Below, piece after piece: positions 10,395 to 20,982 of a stretch of 64,000 nucleotides of DNA (positions within the stretch are counted from its first letter, which is position 1; every line of letters begins with the position of its first letter). The notes beneath the pieces were generated by a model. It saw nothing but the letters and a program-made list of their open reading frames with translations, searched no databases and was not told where the DNA came from. The position numbers and the translations under genes are program-made. The DNA is from Chaetoderma sp. LZ-2023a. Lineage: Eukaryota; Mollusca; Caudofoveata; Chaetodermatida; Chaetodermatidae. The stretch lies in the NCBI GenBank assembly GCA_034401795.1, contig CM067372.1, positions 19,817,722-19,881,721 on the forward strand, given 5' to 3'.

Positions 10395-12890
10395 TCAATT
10401 GTCATCGTCTTCGTCATCAGATGACTCCATTTCTATTGGCAGAGGATCATGATCTTCATCCTCATCTTGCAGATTAATTCTCCCATCACTTTGCTCAGTT
10501 TCATTACTTCCTTGTTGATCAACCTCTGTGTCTCTTGGCCAATGTTCGGTATCAGGCATAGCGTCATCTCTCTGATGACCCTCACTATACAGGCTGCTTA
10601 CTGTATTCTGATGGTAGTCATTGGCAGGCCGTGTGCTTTGTCCACAATCTCTATTACCCGGCTCTTTCTCAACTTGAATATCACGAACTAGTGCAATAGG
10701 CAGCTGTTTTTCTTTGAATCAAATAATGCGAAGTTCACCCTCAACATTTTCCCAACCATTGATAGGAATTTTCTCCAAATATTGTTGATGAGCGCTACCC
10801 CCTAGCCGTGCAAGAAAAGCACTTCTATCAAGGTGACGGATCAGTTCTGCTTCACACGGTGGGATGCCGCTGCCATCAATGCTTTTGAGCTTGTGGAATG
10901 GAAGGGCATTGTTGAACGTTCTAGTGTAGGCACGGTCAACCAAATTGAATCGATGCTTGTTCAGCGGGACAATTTTCCATGCCCCATACAACACTCAGAT
11001 GAAATCTTGCAAGACTTTAACCGTATCATCTGTTGGAACCACTCTACTCAATGACGCAAAGGCTCTTTGGAACTTTGCACTCTTACTCATAATGGCATAG
11101 GGACCACTCTTTCCCTTTCTTGCAAATGCAGATGTATAATCACTGTCAGTGAATGCATGTAGCCCAGGGAGTGCTGCGCACATCACAGTGCCTATTGTAG
11201 CAGTGATCTTAGATACATTGATGTAGCATTGACTTCCTTGTCCCGTGTTTCCAACCTCCATCCAAACTGTAGATGTGACGTGGTGTAAATGGTGGAGGAG
11301 CAATACTAGGATATCAGTGTCAGAAGCTCTGACAACAATGTCTCCAGGTGTGGACTTGTAGGCCTCTATCATGTGAAGAATCACTCTTGTGTCGGTCTCA
11401 GCATGGTTACATTTTAGAGAAGGAACTGGTTCCTCCTTTATGGCCGTATCCTCTACGAAGTATCGGGTGCAATCTCCCATTACACCCAAATACACCTCCC
11501 TGCCATCCAGAAATGGCTTATATAGGCCACTCAACAAGTTCTTCATGAGAAAGACTGGACCCTCTCTTGAACGCCTCTGTCTCCAGCAGTTTCTTGAAGC
11601 TTGCATCTCTCTTCTGCTCAGGCCCTTCGATAATCAATTCACCTCCCATAACAGCTACTCTGCGGTCTCGCTCACAATCCTTGATTGATGGCCTCTCATA
11701 GTATCAAAGTTGATATTGATTCTCCGTGAGCGATATGGCAAACAAGTAATCAAGATATTTTGTGACAGATTCCCATAGGCAACTGGCTGATCCAGCGACA
11801 TGCAGTAGAACTGGAAGTTGCCATCGATTATATGGGTACCAACGAAAGTAGGGATGCCATGGTTATTAACAATGCCTTCAAGAACTTCCAATAATTTGCT
11901 TTTCTCAGTATGGGCCATAGTACCATCACCTTTACACATTGACAATGGTACTGGTGTAAGCAGAAATGAGAACACATATTCGAGATAAATCTCAGTTGCT
12001 GCTACTCTGAAAGCGATTGGACAAAGGAGCCGACTAGTACACTTTAATTGTGCTTCCTTTGCGTTTTTCATTGCCTTTTGATTGACTACACATTCACTGG
12101 AGAATGTGCGAAGACGATGTTACAGACTGGTTTCTCAAAACATGCTACATTCGCAAGGCATTCCTTGACAAAACTTTTGTGCCTTTTTTGCCATCATCAG
12201 GAATTTTTTGCTCACTGTCTCTGAGACACTTTCCAGTATTGATGTTGATTAGTGGTAAAGTCTCATCCAGTGTGAACGGATTTGCACATGACACAATCTG
12301 GCTGATGACTTTCTGAAGATCTGCATTGTCTCTTTATTCTGTCAGTATGGATGTCTCTCGTGTTACCCATACAAACCATAGCGAGAGCCTCATTCACAAG
12401 AGCTGATCGACTACTCTTTGTGATGCTCCATCGTACTCATGAGTTGTAGCTGTTGGTGGATGACGTATAACCTGTCATACGCAATGCAGCATCATCATTC
12501 ACAGTTTGTTCAAGGGCTTAAGGTCCACTGAAATTCATGAGAATTTATTATTCGAACGCCGGACTGAGAGGCCTCCATCATCCACAAGTTGACGTAACCC
12601 TGGATGTATAGCATCGATGTTCATCAGATCTGGTATTTTGACATCCAGCGGGCATAGTTCTGCCGATTGGTTACAAAAAACAGATCTATTAATCATGTCA
12701 TTGCTGCTATGAAGAGATCAACATCTGTTTCTCGAACTGCCCATTCCAGGTGGTAGATCTGGTTGTACCTTATGTACATTGACCAAAACTGGGCAGTCTT
12801 ACAGAGGGGACCACATTCTGTACCTTCCTTAAACTTCTCAAATGCTTCAAATAGCTGAAAGAACATGGCTGAATTGCAGATGCCATCTAC
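10395..12890 (-). pseudogene. Decayed multicopy gene with a PIN/XPG-like core
   Basis: Minus-strand coding remnants in several frames. Clearest are 10995-11606 (about 200 codons), its in-frame continuation 10719-10994 after a single TGA at 10995-10997, and 11655-12071. Upstream pieces near 12170-12330 (NPFTLDETLPLINISTG) and 12700-12865 (CGPLCKTAQFWSMY) fit the same protein. The core has NHAETDTRVILH followed by IVVRASDTDILVLLLHH, the acidic pattern of PIN/XPG-like nuclease folds. I know this as part of a large uncharacterised family that is abundant in marine invertebrates and spreads with transposons. The C-terminus ends in an acidic tail (SSDDEDDDN, stop at 10395-10397). At least two frameshifts and two stops are present. 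The function of the family is not known to me. Confidence 0.65.
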
Positions 12891-13539
12891 TTCTTCACTG
12901 CTATTGAACTGGAAATTCTACAGCTCGAGCCTAATCAATTCTGAATTCTCGTAGTCTGCCATAAATCGTCAGAAGAGGAGTGTTTCTAAAGCAAGCACAA
13001 GCATGGGATGAAGTCGCTCGCAGCCACTGTAGTTATAGCACTCTATGAATCCACTCAGTGACCCTGATGCCAAAGCACCAGTCAGTGAGCATCGCAGGTC
13101 CACCAAATTCAGCAATGAACTTTCCTATGGCTATAAATAGACACATATGGATGTGGAATACTCCAAACATAATGAACAGCTGGAATGTTATTATAGCGAG
13201 GCAGCACTATATATTTCTGATAAACTGATTTAATTACTAATTAGGTCAGTCTATTTTGTAGGAGCCGCTTTTGACACATGCTAGATACAATACTTAATAT
13301 TTTAAAAAGAATTTGGCAGAAGGCTATGTATGGTGTTTCCGACAAATAAATTAATTAGTAACCCCAGACATTTTATGGCTTAAATTACGTTTTTACCAGC
13401 GTCGTTAGCCGTCAGGGTCAATGCGATCGCAGCATGTCTTCTTGTTGTTGTTCTCGCTGTTCTAAATCTGAAGACATTTTTTCAACACACTTTGGAGGAA
13501 GGCTGCGTGTGGGGGAAACTACTTCTCAGAGCATCTCAT
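12891..13539. other. Non-coding stretch, nothing recognised
   Basis: Contains short frames only; some may be further decayed upstream sequence of the neighbouring pseudogene. No repeat structure was seen. Confidence 0.4.
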
Positions 13540-13639
13540 TTTTAGTGCTGAAACGAGTAATCGATTACCCGCAAATGGTTACAATTTAACGAGTACCCGG
13601 TTATAAAGTCTGTACCCGAATACTCGTTGACCCGATATA

Positions 13640-14053
13640 ACCTGACGATAAGTTGTCAATATAAAATGGATGCCAGCAAACAAACTTCGGTCGTTTGGAG
13701 ACATTTTGACCTCATAGATGACAATAAGCAAACAGTGCAAACTGTATCAAACAAAGATCGTGTATGCGTGTTCAACGTCCAGTATGAAAAACCATCTAAA
13801 GTTCAAGCATCTGTTAATATGCCCCGATGCTAATAGCTGTCCAGTGTACAGTAACATGAAAAAGCAAACTCGGCTCCCATTTGCAAAAGTACAAATTCCC
13901 TTGACCAAGTCAAAATGGCAAGAAATAACAAAGAGTATAGTAGAGTTCTGCGCTACAGATATGCATCCATTAAGTGTGGTGAATGGTATTTATCTCAATG
14001 TTCATTATAAATTATTGATAGAAATTAAAATCTTCACAAAAGCTTATTGCTAA
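13640..14053 (+). pseudogene. hAT transposase N-terminus with broken BED zinc finger
   Basis: Two frames share the region. 13627-13833 carries SVVWRHFDLIDD, the aromatic start of a BED finger. 13718-14053 carries STSSMKNHLKFKH, the closing helix with the paired histidines, and continues into PLSVVNG, a phrase near the start of hAT transposase bodies. A frameshift in the finger separates them. BED fingers bind the transposon ends; with the cysteine pair disrupted this one cannot fold normally. It aligns in order with the transposase body that resumes at 15290. Confidence 0.65.
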
Positions 14054-14061
14054 AATAATTA

Positions 14062-14155
14062 TTATGTTTAATATTTTGAAATAAATTTGACTGAAAGGCG
14101 TTGCTGCCTAAGGCAGCAACACATTCCAGTCAAATTAATTTCATAATATTAATAT
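14062..14155. repeat. Palindromic element, family P1
   Basis: Near-perfect hairpin. The arms run from TTTAATATTTTGAAAT through TTTGACTG to a centre GTTGCTGCC-TAA-GGCAGCAAC and back. The family recurs at least eight times in the window; see findings. Confidence 0.75.
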
Positions 14156-14534
14156 TAAGGTTTTCCTGTCAGGCTCATGGATTTCATTATTGAAAGGGTT
14201 AGTTACAGTTCTCTTAGTGATCATTTCAATTCCAGTCTGAGAAGTGAGCACTACATATTAGATTTCAGCAATTCACAAGGCTGCAACAAATTAATATCTT
14301 ATTAAAATTTTGAAACAAATATGTCTACAACTTGTTGCAACAGCATCCAGTTAAATTAGTTTTAAAAAATAGGCCTATCTGACAGCCAGTGATAGGTTTC
14401 CAAGATTATTATGCAGGGATTCCTCTGGTTCATAACAGGCACTACAGCTCATAAATAAGTTAGAATGTTTCCAAAACTAAAACATGTTAGTAAATTCCGA
14501 ACCGGGTGTAATAAATGTTCTTTTGAATATTTTG

Positions 14535-14610
14535 TACTTATTTTGATTAAAAGCCTGCTGCTGGCCAAGGCAGCAAAGCCTTCCAATCAAATTAGGTCTA
14601 AAGTCCAAAA
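14535..14610. repeat. Palindromic element, family P1, diverged copy
   Basis: Arms TTTTGATTAAAAGCC and CAATCAAATTAGG around a CTGCTGGCCAAGGCAGC centre. A looser related copy lies at 14290-14360. Confidence 0.55.
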
Positions 14611-14727
14611 CACTCAGCAGTTCACACACTTAGTACCTCTATTTAGCTTATTAGCTAGTAAAGCTTTTTGATCAACTAAAAGCTTTTTTATTAAAGGCTA
14701 CATATGCCTCAACCATTGTACATGATT

Positions 14728-14728
14728 G

Positions 14729-14763
<35 letters not shown>
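14728..14763. repeat. (GAT)n microsatellite
   Basis: Perfect trinucleotide run of about twelve units. Confidence 0.95.
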
Positions 14764-14765
<2 letters not shown>

Positions 14766-14804
14766 ATATTCAGCAGTACATTTTATTTTGTTCTGGAAAG
14801 ATGT

Positions 14805-15283
14805 AGGTTATTTCTGGGCTGTACATACCAATACCATACATATTGTTGCCATCCATAGGTTTATTTCTGGGCTGTACATACCAATACCATACATATTGTT
14901 GCCATCCATAGGTTATTTCTGGGCTGTACATATCAATACCATACATATTGTTGCCATCCATAGGTTATTTCTGGGCTGTACATACCAATACCATACATAT
15001 TGTTGCCATCTATAGGTTATTTCTGGGCTGTACATACCAATAACATACATATTGTTGCCATCCATAGGTTATTTCTGGGCTGTACATATCAATACCATAC
15101 ATATTGTTGCCATCCATAGGTTATTTCTGGGCTGTACATACCAATACCATACATAGTGTTGCCATCCATAGGTTATTTCTGGGCTGTACATACCAATACC
15201 ATACATATTGTTGCCATCCATAGGCTATTTCTGGGCTTTACATATCAATACCATATATATTGTTGCCATCCATTGGTGTTGGA
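14805..15283. repeat. 52-bp minisatellite, about nine copies
   Basis: Unit begins TTATTTCTGGGCTGTACATA and ends CATCCATAGG, period 52 with one 53-bp unit near 14860. It lies inside the hAT relic just before the transposase body. Open frames across it are a by-product of repetition. Confidence 0.95.
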
Positions 15284-15289
15284 TTCCAA

Positions 15290-16798
15290 AATATGTTGTG
15301 CAAGCTGGATCCTTCATACCAAGTACCCAGTCATACAACAATCAAGAATTATACCAAAAACGAAAAAAATATTCACGATCTACAACGGTCACTACAGAAT
15401 GAGCTTAGTGGTCAGCAAGCAATTGCATTAACGACTGATGCTTGGATTAGCTGTGCGACTAAAGGATACCTGACTATAACTTGTCATTACATTGATGATA
15501 GCTGGCAACTTCACCATAATGTACTATGCACTTCAGCAATCCATGATTGACACACAGGCGAGCACCTTGCCTCTATCCTCCAAGATGAAGTTAAGAAATA
15601 CAAAATCCCTGAAGCCAACATATCAGGTGTCGCTAATGGATAATGGATCAAATACTGTGGTCTGCATGAATCATCTTGGTGCTTTGGACATATGCTGCAA
15701 TTGAGTGTTAATGCCGGACTTGCCCTGGGGCCCATTTCCAAAGCTGCCGGTCCAGGACAGAAAGTTGCCACTCATTTCAGAAAGTCAACATTGGCAGCTG
15801 ATGAACTAAAGAAAAAGCAATCTCAGTTGGGCCTTCCTGCACATGTATTACTTCAAGATGTAGCCACGTGAAGGAATTCGACGTACTTTATGTTTCAGCA
15901 ACTTCTGGGACAGCTCTTAGCAATATTTGCGGTGATTCATGATGAACAGATTATGAAGTCGTCTGATGCGAGAATGTTAGAGTTAAGTGATCAAGTCTGG
16001 AAAACAATCGAAGAGATAACGCCACTCCTAAAGCCCTTGCAGATGGCCACAACTGTTGTTTGCTCAGAGGAGTTTCCAACTCTGAGCATGATCTATCCCA
16101 TTATATCTGGCCTTCTTCATAATCACATGTCAGCGAATGACACGGACAGTAAGATAGTAGCTGACTTCAAGAAAGCTGTTATAAATGATCTTTCACAGCG
16201 GTACAAATCTGATGAAATCTATAAGCAGCTATATATCATCGCTTCAGCTCTCGATCCCCGATACAAATCATTGAAGTTTCTGAGTGAAGCTGATAAGGCC
16301 GCTGTATGGAATTTTATCTTGTCATTGGTAGATGATCAAGCAGAACTCGCAGGAATGTCCTCCGTAGGCCAATCAGAGACAGAAATTAGTCAAAGCAGCC
16401 ACGGTAGTAGTGCTAGTGAAAGCTTTCAAGTAGGTGAACCTGAACTTAAGCGTGCTGAGCTGGACCAATCAAATAAGGCAATGGAACATCTCATGGGAAA
16501 TCTTTACGAGAGAACTGATGACTCTGCAACAGTTGATAAGGATTTGGAGATAAAATCATACCGTACAGAGAGAATTGTCACTGACATTAATCCGGTCAAT
16601 TGGTGGTGACAGAATGCGTTTCGATTTCCTTCCTTGGCAGCACTTGCCAGAAAGTTCCTGGGAATTCCAGGAACGTCTGGTCCTTCAGAGCGAATTTTCT
16701 CTGCAGCGGGAAATATCGTGACCAAGAAGCGAGCAAGCCTTGGCACTGACACTGCAAATGAACTTATTTTCATTAAAGAGAACTTCCATCACTGCTGA
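15290..16798 (+). pseudogene. hAT transposase body and dimerisation domain
   Basis: Reads in order: a start region with ALTTDAWISCATKGYLT (RNase H-like catalytic core of hAT transposases), a middle part in a shifted frame with MDNGSNTVVCMNHLG, then 15890-16609 (239 codons) with SALDPRYKSLKFL and the start of the C-terminal dimerisation domain. That domain continues in frame after a TGA at 16607-16609 with FPSLAALARKFL, SGPSERIFSAAGNIV and TKKRASL. A second in-frame TGA at 15869-15871 stands where the family has Arg before the aromatic residue of its RW motif. Both stops fit C-to-T or G-to-A change. At least one frameshift lies near 15560-15700. The active enzyme would cut and paste hAT elements; this one is dead. 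Confidence 0.85.
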
Positions 16799-17074
16799 CT
16801 GCAAGCTTGGTTCCATCTACATCACCTGAATCTCCAGATGTCACAGACACTGACCTTCAAGTTCAGTTACCAAGTTTGCCTTCACTTTCACAAGATCAGT
16901 AAGACTGTGACAATGGTTAATGTCTCAATGATATTGTGATACTGAACAATAAACAGCAGAACATTAACGTTTAAGTATCGTTGACAGCTGACATGGCTGA
17001 CACTGGATATTTTTACCTGTTATATTTGCGTACTTGTATATATGTTTGAACTTACTCATTAATCGGATCAAAAC

Positions 17075-17158
17075 CCCATTTTTGAAAATTTACTACTGGA
17101 AGGACTGGCTCCATTACAAAGCCAGTTATTCCTGTGTTAAATTTTCAAAAATAGTCTA
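17075..17158. repeat. Palindromic element, family P2
   Basis: Arms TTTTTGAAAATTTACTACTG and CAGTTATTCCTGTGTTAAAT-like, meeting at GGCTCC...AAGCC. Related to 48860-48985 and 58690-58815. Confidence 0.65.
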
Positions 17159-17284
17159 CTCATCCTTAAAATAGTCATTAACCAAGCAAATATTTTCTTG
17201 ACCATCAAAATTTTAATGATTAAATCAGTCGGACTGGCTTGTATAATTATTTTGAGAAATGCTAACTTGTAAGCAAGGAAAGGA

Positions 17285-17362
17285 ATATTTTTGAAAACTT
17301 ACTACTTGAATAACTGGCTCTATAATGGAGCATGCCATTTCAGTGGGAAATTTTCAAAAATA
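17285..17362. repeat. Palindromic element, family P2, second copy
   Basis: Left arm TTTTTGAAAACTTACTACTT, right arm GGGAAATTTTCAAAAATA. It forms the 5' edge of the recognisable retrotransposon coding sequence, so it either truncated that element or inserted into it. Confidence 0.6.
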
Positions 17363-18923
17363 TATTGCATTCTAACGACTTTATGTTCAAATTTGATTTA
17401 AAGAGTGGTTATCACCTCATTGAAATCCATGCTGATTACCATAAATATTTGGGATTAGTTGGCAATTTGAAAATGGAGTTATGCGTTATTTTGTCTTCGC
17501 TGTTCTCCCATTTGGCCTGAGCTCAGCTCCTTATGTATTCACTAAAACGTTGACGCCATTAGTTACTAAGTGGCACAGCGAGGGCAAGAGAGTTGTCTTG
17601 TTCATTGATGATGAGTTGGGCATGGCGGAAATTTTTGAAACTTCTCAGCAGATGAGCATAGCAATTAAAGCAGATCTAATTAGGGCAGGTTTTGTTCCAA
17701 ATGACGAAAAGAATGAATGGGGTCCTACTCAAAATATTATATGGCTAAGTGTTGTGATTGACACTGTGCAGTGTAAATTTTTTGTAATTGATAAAAGAGT
17801 GAACAAAGTCAAATCGTGCATTGCCCGTATAAAAAGGTTCAATACTTGTGTAAAGGTCAAAGTTTTGGCATCAGTTGCTGGACAGATTATTTCAATGTTA
17901 ATAGCCATGGGGCCTGTTTGTAGGCTAATGACAAGATCAATCTATTGTTGTATAGAATCACGGACATCGTGGTGGTCATTTGTGTATACGGATGAACACT
18001 TGTACCAAGAACTGCATTTTTGGTCAGAGAACATTGACAGATTAAACGGAAGATTATTTACTAAGAATTATCAATTTCAGGAAATTGTATATGCTGATGC
18101 TTCGAGCACTGGTTATGGCGGTTTAATAGTATCAAACTCTACTATGTTTACAAGGGGAAATTGGTCTGAAACAGACTAGAGTAAGAGCAGTATATGGCAG
18201 AAATTACAGGCAGTCTTGATCATACTGTCGAATTTGTTGCCTCATTTACAGAACTGCTGTATTAAATGGTTTTCTGACAATCAAAATGTTGTCAGAATTA
18301 TTGATATTGGCAGTACAAAGCCTGACATTTAAACTATTGTGTTGAAAGTTTTTGAACTTTGCAATTCAAGAGGCATAACCCTTAATATGGAATGAGACCT
18401 GAGAGACGAGAATAAGGAAGCAGACGAACTCAGTCGTATAGTTGACCTAGATGACTGGGAGGTCAATTATGACATTTTTACGTATTTAGACAACCTATGG
18501 GGTCCTCATTCAGTGGACCGTTTTGCTACGTGGTACAACGCTAAATTGGCAAGATTTAATTCTATCTGTAGAATGCAAGGATCAGAAGCTGTTGATGCTT
18601 TCAAACAGTCTTGGGGTGGCGAAAACAACTGGTTGGTTCTACCCCCGAATATGATTTCAAAATGTATAAACAAGATTATGGATGAGGCTTCTTATGCTAC
18701 CATAATTCTCCCTGTGTGGACCTCGGCTGCTTTTTGGCCATTGTTATGCAGCGACGGTCTACATTTTAACCATTTTATTGTAGACTGGTACGAAATTTGT
18801 CCTTCCAAGCATGTGTTTCTGAAGGGAAGGGTAGCTAATACAATATTTGTCGGCAAAAATTTGCAGTTCATAATGATAGCATTGAGATGTGTTGGAAATT
18901 CGCTCATGAGTTTTCGCGGATAG
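17363..18923 (+). pseudogene. RT-RNase H of the tyrosine-recombinase retrotransposon
   Basis: Begins inside RT with FKFDLKSGYHLIEI. A one-base deletion near 17465 shifts the frame. Then come VLPFGLSSAPYVFTK and the catalytic box FIDDE, which keeps both aspartates, followed by RNase H with VYADASSTGYGG. The frame from 17481 is interrupted by three in-frame stops (18177-18179 TAG, one TAA near 18330, one TGA near 18393). It continues through NKEADELSRIVDLDDW and PHSVDRFATWYNAKLARFN, a block typical of DIRS/Ngaro polymerases, to 18923. The product would copy element RNA to DNA. Damage is consistent with an old inactive copy. Confidence 0.82.
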
Positions 18924-19294
18924 AAAATATTTTTGCTCCAGGGTCAGATTTTGTGAAGTTCACAATTAGTGCTGTGGTCACTCATGCATGAATTACTCTA
19001 GTGTCATCCTATTGAAGTTGGATGCCAATAGAAGTTTAATTTTATGAACTCTAGCGGCTTCTTAAGTATTTTAAGAATGGCCCATAACTCGAGTTGCCAC
19101 ATGGTACGTCAGTGGCACATAGCAGTTGGAGTATATCAGTGAATGCTTACATTATTAGCATTCTGAGAATATTTGTAGGTAACTTTGTTATCTTGTTCTC
19201 ACCTCAGAGAAGTGTATTATTATGCGCGCAAATAAACATGTATTGTGTGATTTTAATTAATCATGGCATTTTATTTCTATTCTTTCGCAGAAAT

Positions 19295-20274
19295 CGTAAT
19301 TCCAAAGGTTGGGATATGGTCAGATTTGGACGACGTCTCAGATCCGGCATTACGTCGTCTGTCACATAAGCTTCTTGACGTGGTCCTCCATTCAGAGGCG
19401 GACAGCACAGTGTCTTTATATCACAGAGCATTCGTAAAACAGACGAACTTTGCATCGCACACAGGGCTTCCTAAGGTGCCAGCATCGGCTTTGGGATTGT
19501 CATTATATGCGACTCATCTAATAGAGACAAATGTGTCGGTGAGTGTTTTTAACAGCGACATGTACGGTATCAAATGGGGTCACGAGATAGCTGGTTTACC
19601 GAACCCCTTAGATCACACCTTTGTTAAGTCAGTGTTGGAATCTGGTCGTAGAGTTCTGAGCAAGCCAAGAAAGCCTAAAGAACCTTTAAAATCTGATCAT
19701 ATTATAGACATGTGTACATTGTATAAAGATTCAAACTCTCTCATTGATGTTAGAGATGTGGCATTATGTGTTTTGACGTATGCAGGTTTTATGTGTTTTG
19801 ATGAAATAGTTCATGTCAAGTCGTCACATGTAACGGTTCATGAATCGCATATAGGACCAGTTGAGACAAGGTAGCACCGTAGTAATTTCAAAGACTGATT
19901 CTGTAGCTTGTCCATTGTTCTTGTTGTGTAGATACGTTGAGATTGGCAATATTAATTTGCATGATAACTTATATTTGTTTAGGCAGATCCAGAATTGTAA
20001 AAGCGGTAAACGTCTTGTTTCGGTTGATAAAGCCTTAAGCTACTCTAGGACTCGGGAGTTAGCAATGAACAAAATTAAAGCAGTAGAGCCAAATTTTAAA
20101 CAATTTGGTATTCATTTTCTTCGGTCAGGTGGGGCTACCGCCGCTAATAATGCCGGTGTTTCATACTACGATATTAAAGCTCATGGGCGATGGAAATCGG
20201 ATGTTGCCAAAAACCTGTATATCAAAGAGGGTCTTAATAAAAGACTGAACATTTCCCTAAATTTGGGGATTTAA
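19295..20274 (+). pseudogene. Tyrosine recombinase of the DIRS/Ngaro-like element
   Basis: Two frames, 19263-19874 and 19861-20274, meet with a short overlap and one shift. The C-terminal half has HFLRSGGATAANNAGV (catalytic H..R box), HGRWKSDVAKNLYI (H/W position and nucleophilic Tyr). In the first half the segment YAGFMCFDEIV has Cys where the family's first catalytic Arg sits, so activity should be lost. The protein would integrate circular element DNA without target duplication. The phrase TCTTTCGCAG just before 19292 looks like a 3' splice site, so the recombinase could once have been expressed from a spliced RNA; that is inference. Confidence 0.82.
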
Positions 20275-20920
20275 AGCTAACAGCATAAATTTGCATTTTC
20301 CTTGATCCCCTTCTTTATAAGCTCTAGGTGGGTAAAATATGCACGGCTGACGTAGCAGTGTTTACCATATTTAATGGTTTCTTGTTCATGTGATAGTGGA
20401 CGCTAAACATGTGTTTTCCAGCAGCACGCAGTGAAGCGTGAAAACAATGTTTCGCTTACACGGATTACATGTAGTGCATGTTGGTGACTTTCGCCACAAC
20501 ATTGTTTGCCATGGTGGCTAATTCTGATTGGTTAATCAAATTGAGCTGATTACGCTCGTTCCGACCTTTGGACATTCTACATGCTAGTAGCCGTAGCGCT
20601 AACACCTAGTTTTCAGTGAAAAAATTTAAAAAATCCAAATTTTCCCTTAAAATTACAGCTTATATTTTGTGTTTTTGCCATCCATTATTGTTGCCCTATC
20701 CCGAGTCCTATTAGGCGTTTGAAGAAGTAGCTGTAACCCTCTCAGCTACACCTTGCAAAATGTCCCACTATACTAAATTAAGTGGGCGGTATGAGGAATA
20801 CGTTCCCTAGAATCTTTACCTTTAAAGGTTTTTAATGGGTTTTCGTGTCGGTTTTGAAGGTTGTACTTCTTCTGAGTTGGACTTTGTTCTGTAATGCAGC
20901 CGCAAGTATGAGTATGCGGT
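20275..20920. other. Non-coding stretch with one duplicated block
   Basis: Contains a roughly 58-bp block (20350-20407, CGTAGCAGTGTTTACC start) that recurs at 22979-23036 on the far side of the TIR element. No gene seen. Confidence 0.5.
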
Positions 20921-20923
20921 TTG

Positions 20924-20978
<55 letters not shown>
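20924..20978. repeat. (AAT)n microsatellite
   Basis: About eighteen perfect units abutting the TIR element. A shorter AAT tract follows the element's other end at 22871-22890, so the element sits within a trinucleotide tract. Confidence 0.95.
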
Positions 20979-20981
<3 letters not shown>

Positions 20982-20982
20982 C

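Larger units (their letters stand above)
13540..16798 (+). mobile_element. hAT DNA transposon (BED-finger type), decayed
   Basis: Plus-strand relic. The 5' edge near 13540 starts TGCTGAAACGAGTAATCG and has degenerate subterminal repeats (GAGTAATCG, GAGTACCCG, GAATACTCG), as at hAT ends. A BED-finger remnant (13640-14000) and the transposase body (15290-16798) follow. They are separated by about 1.2 kb containing palindromic elements and a 52-bp minisatellite that probably entered later. The right terminal inverted repeat was not located. Confidence 0.75.
17363..20274 (+). mobile_element. Tyrosine-recombinase retrotransposon (DIRS/Ngaro-like), 5'-truncated relic
   Basis: RT, RNase H and tyrosine recombinase in order on the plus strand. 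Gag and the RT start are missing. This lineage differs from the DIRS at 26662-33672 in sequence and in recombinase motif (HFLRSGGATAANNAGV). Stops and frameshifts are spread through it. Terminal repeats were not found. Confidence 0.8.

Noticed and set aside
14704-15431. Open frames across the 52-bp repeats
   Set aside because: Each frame is a translation of the repeat; the hAT coding signal only resumes at about 15290.
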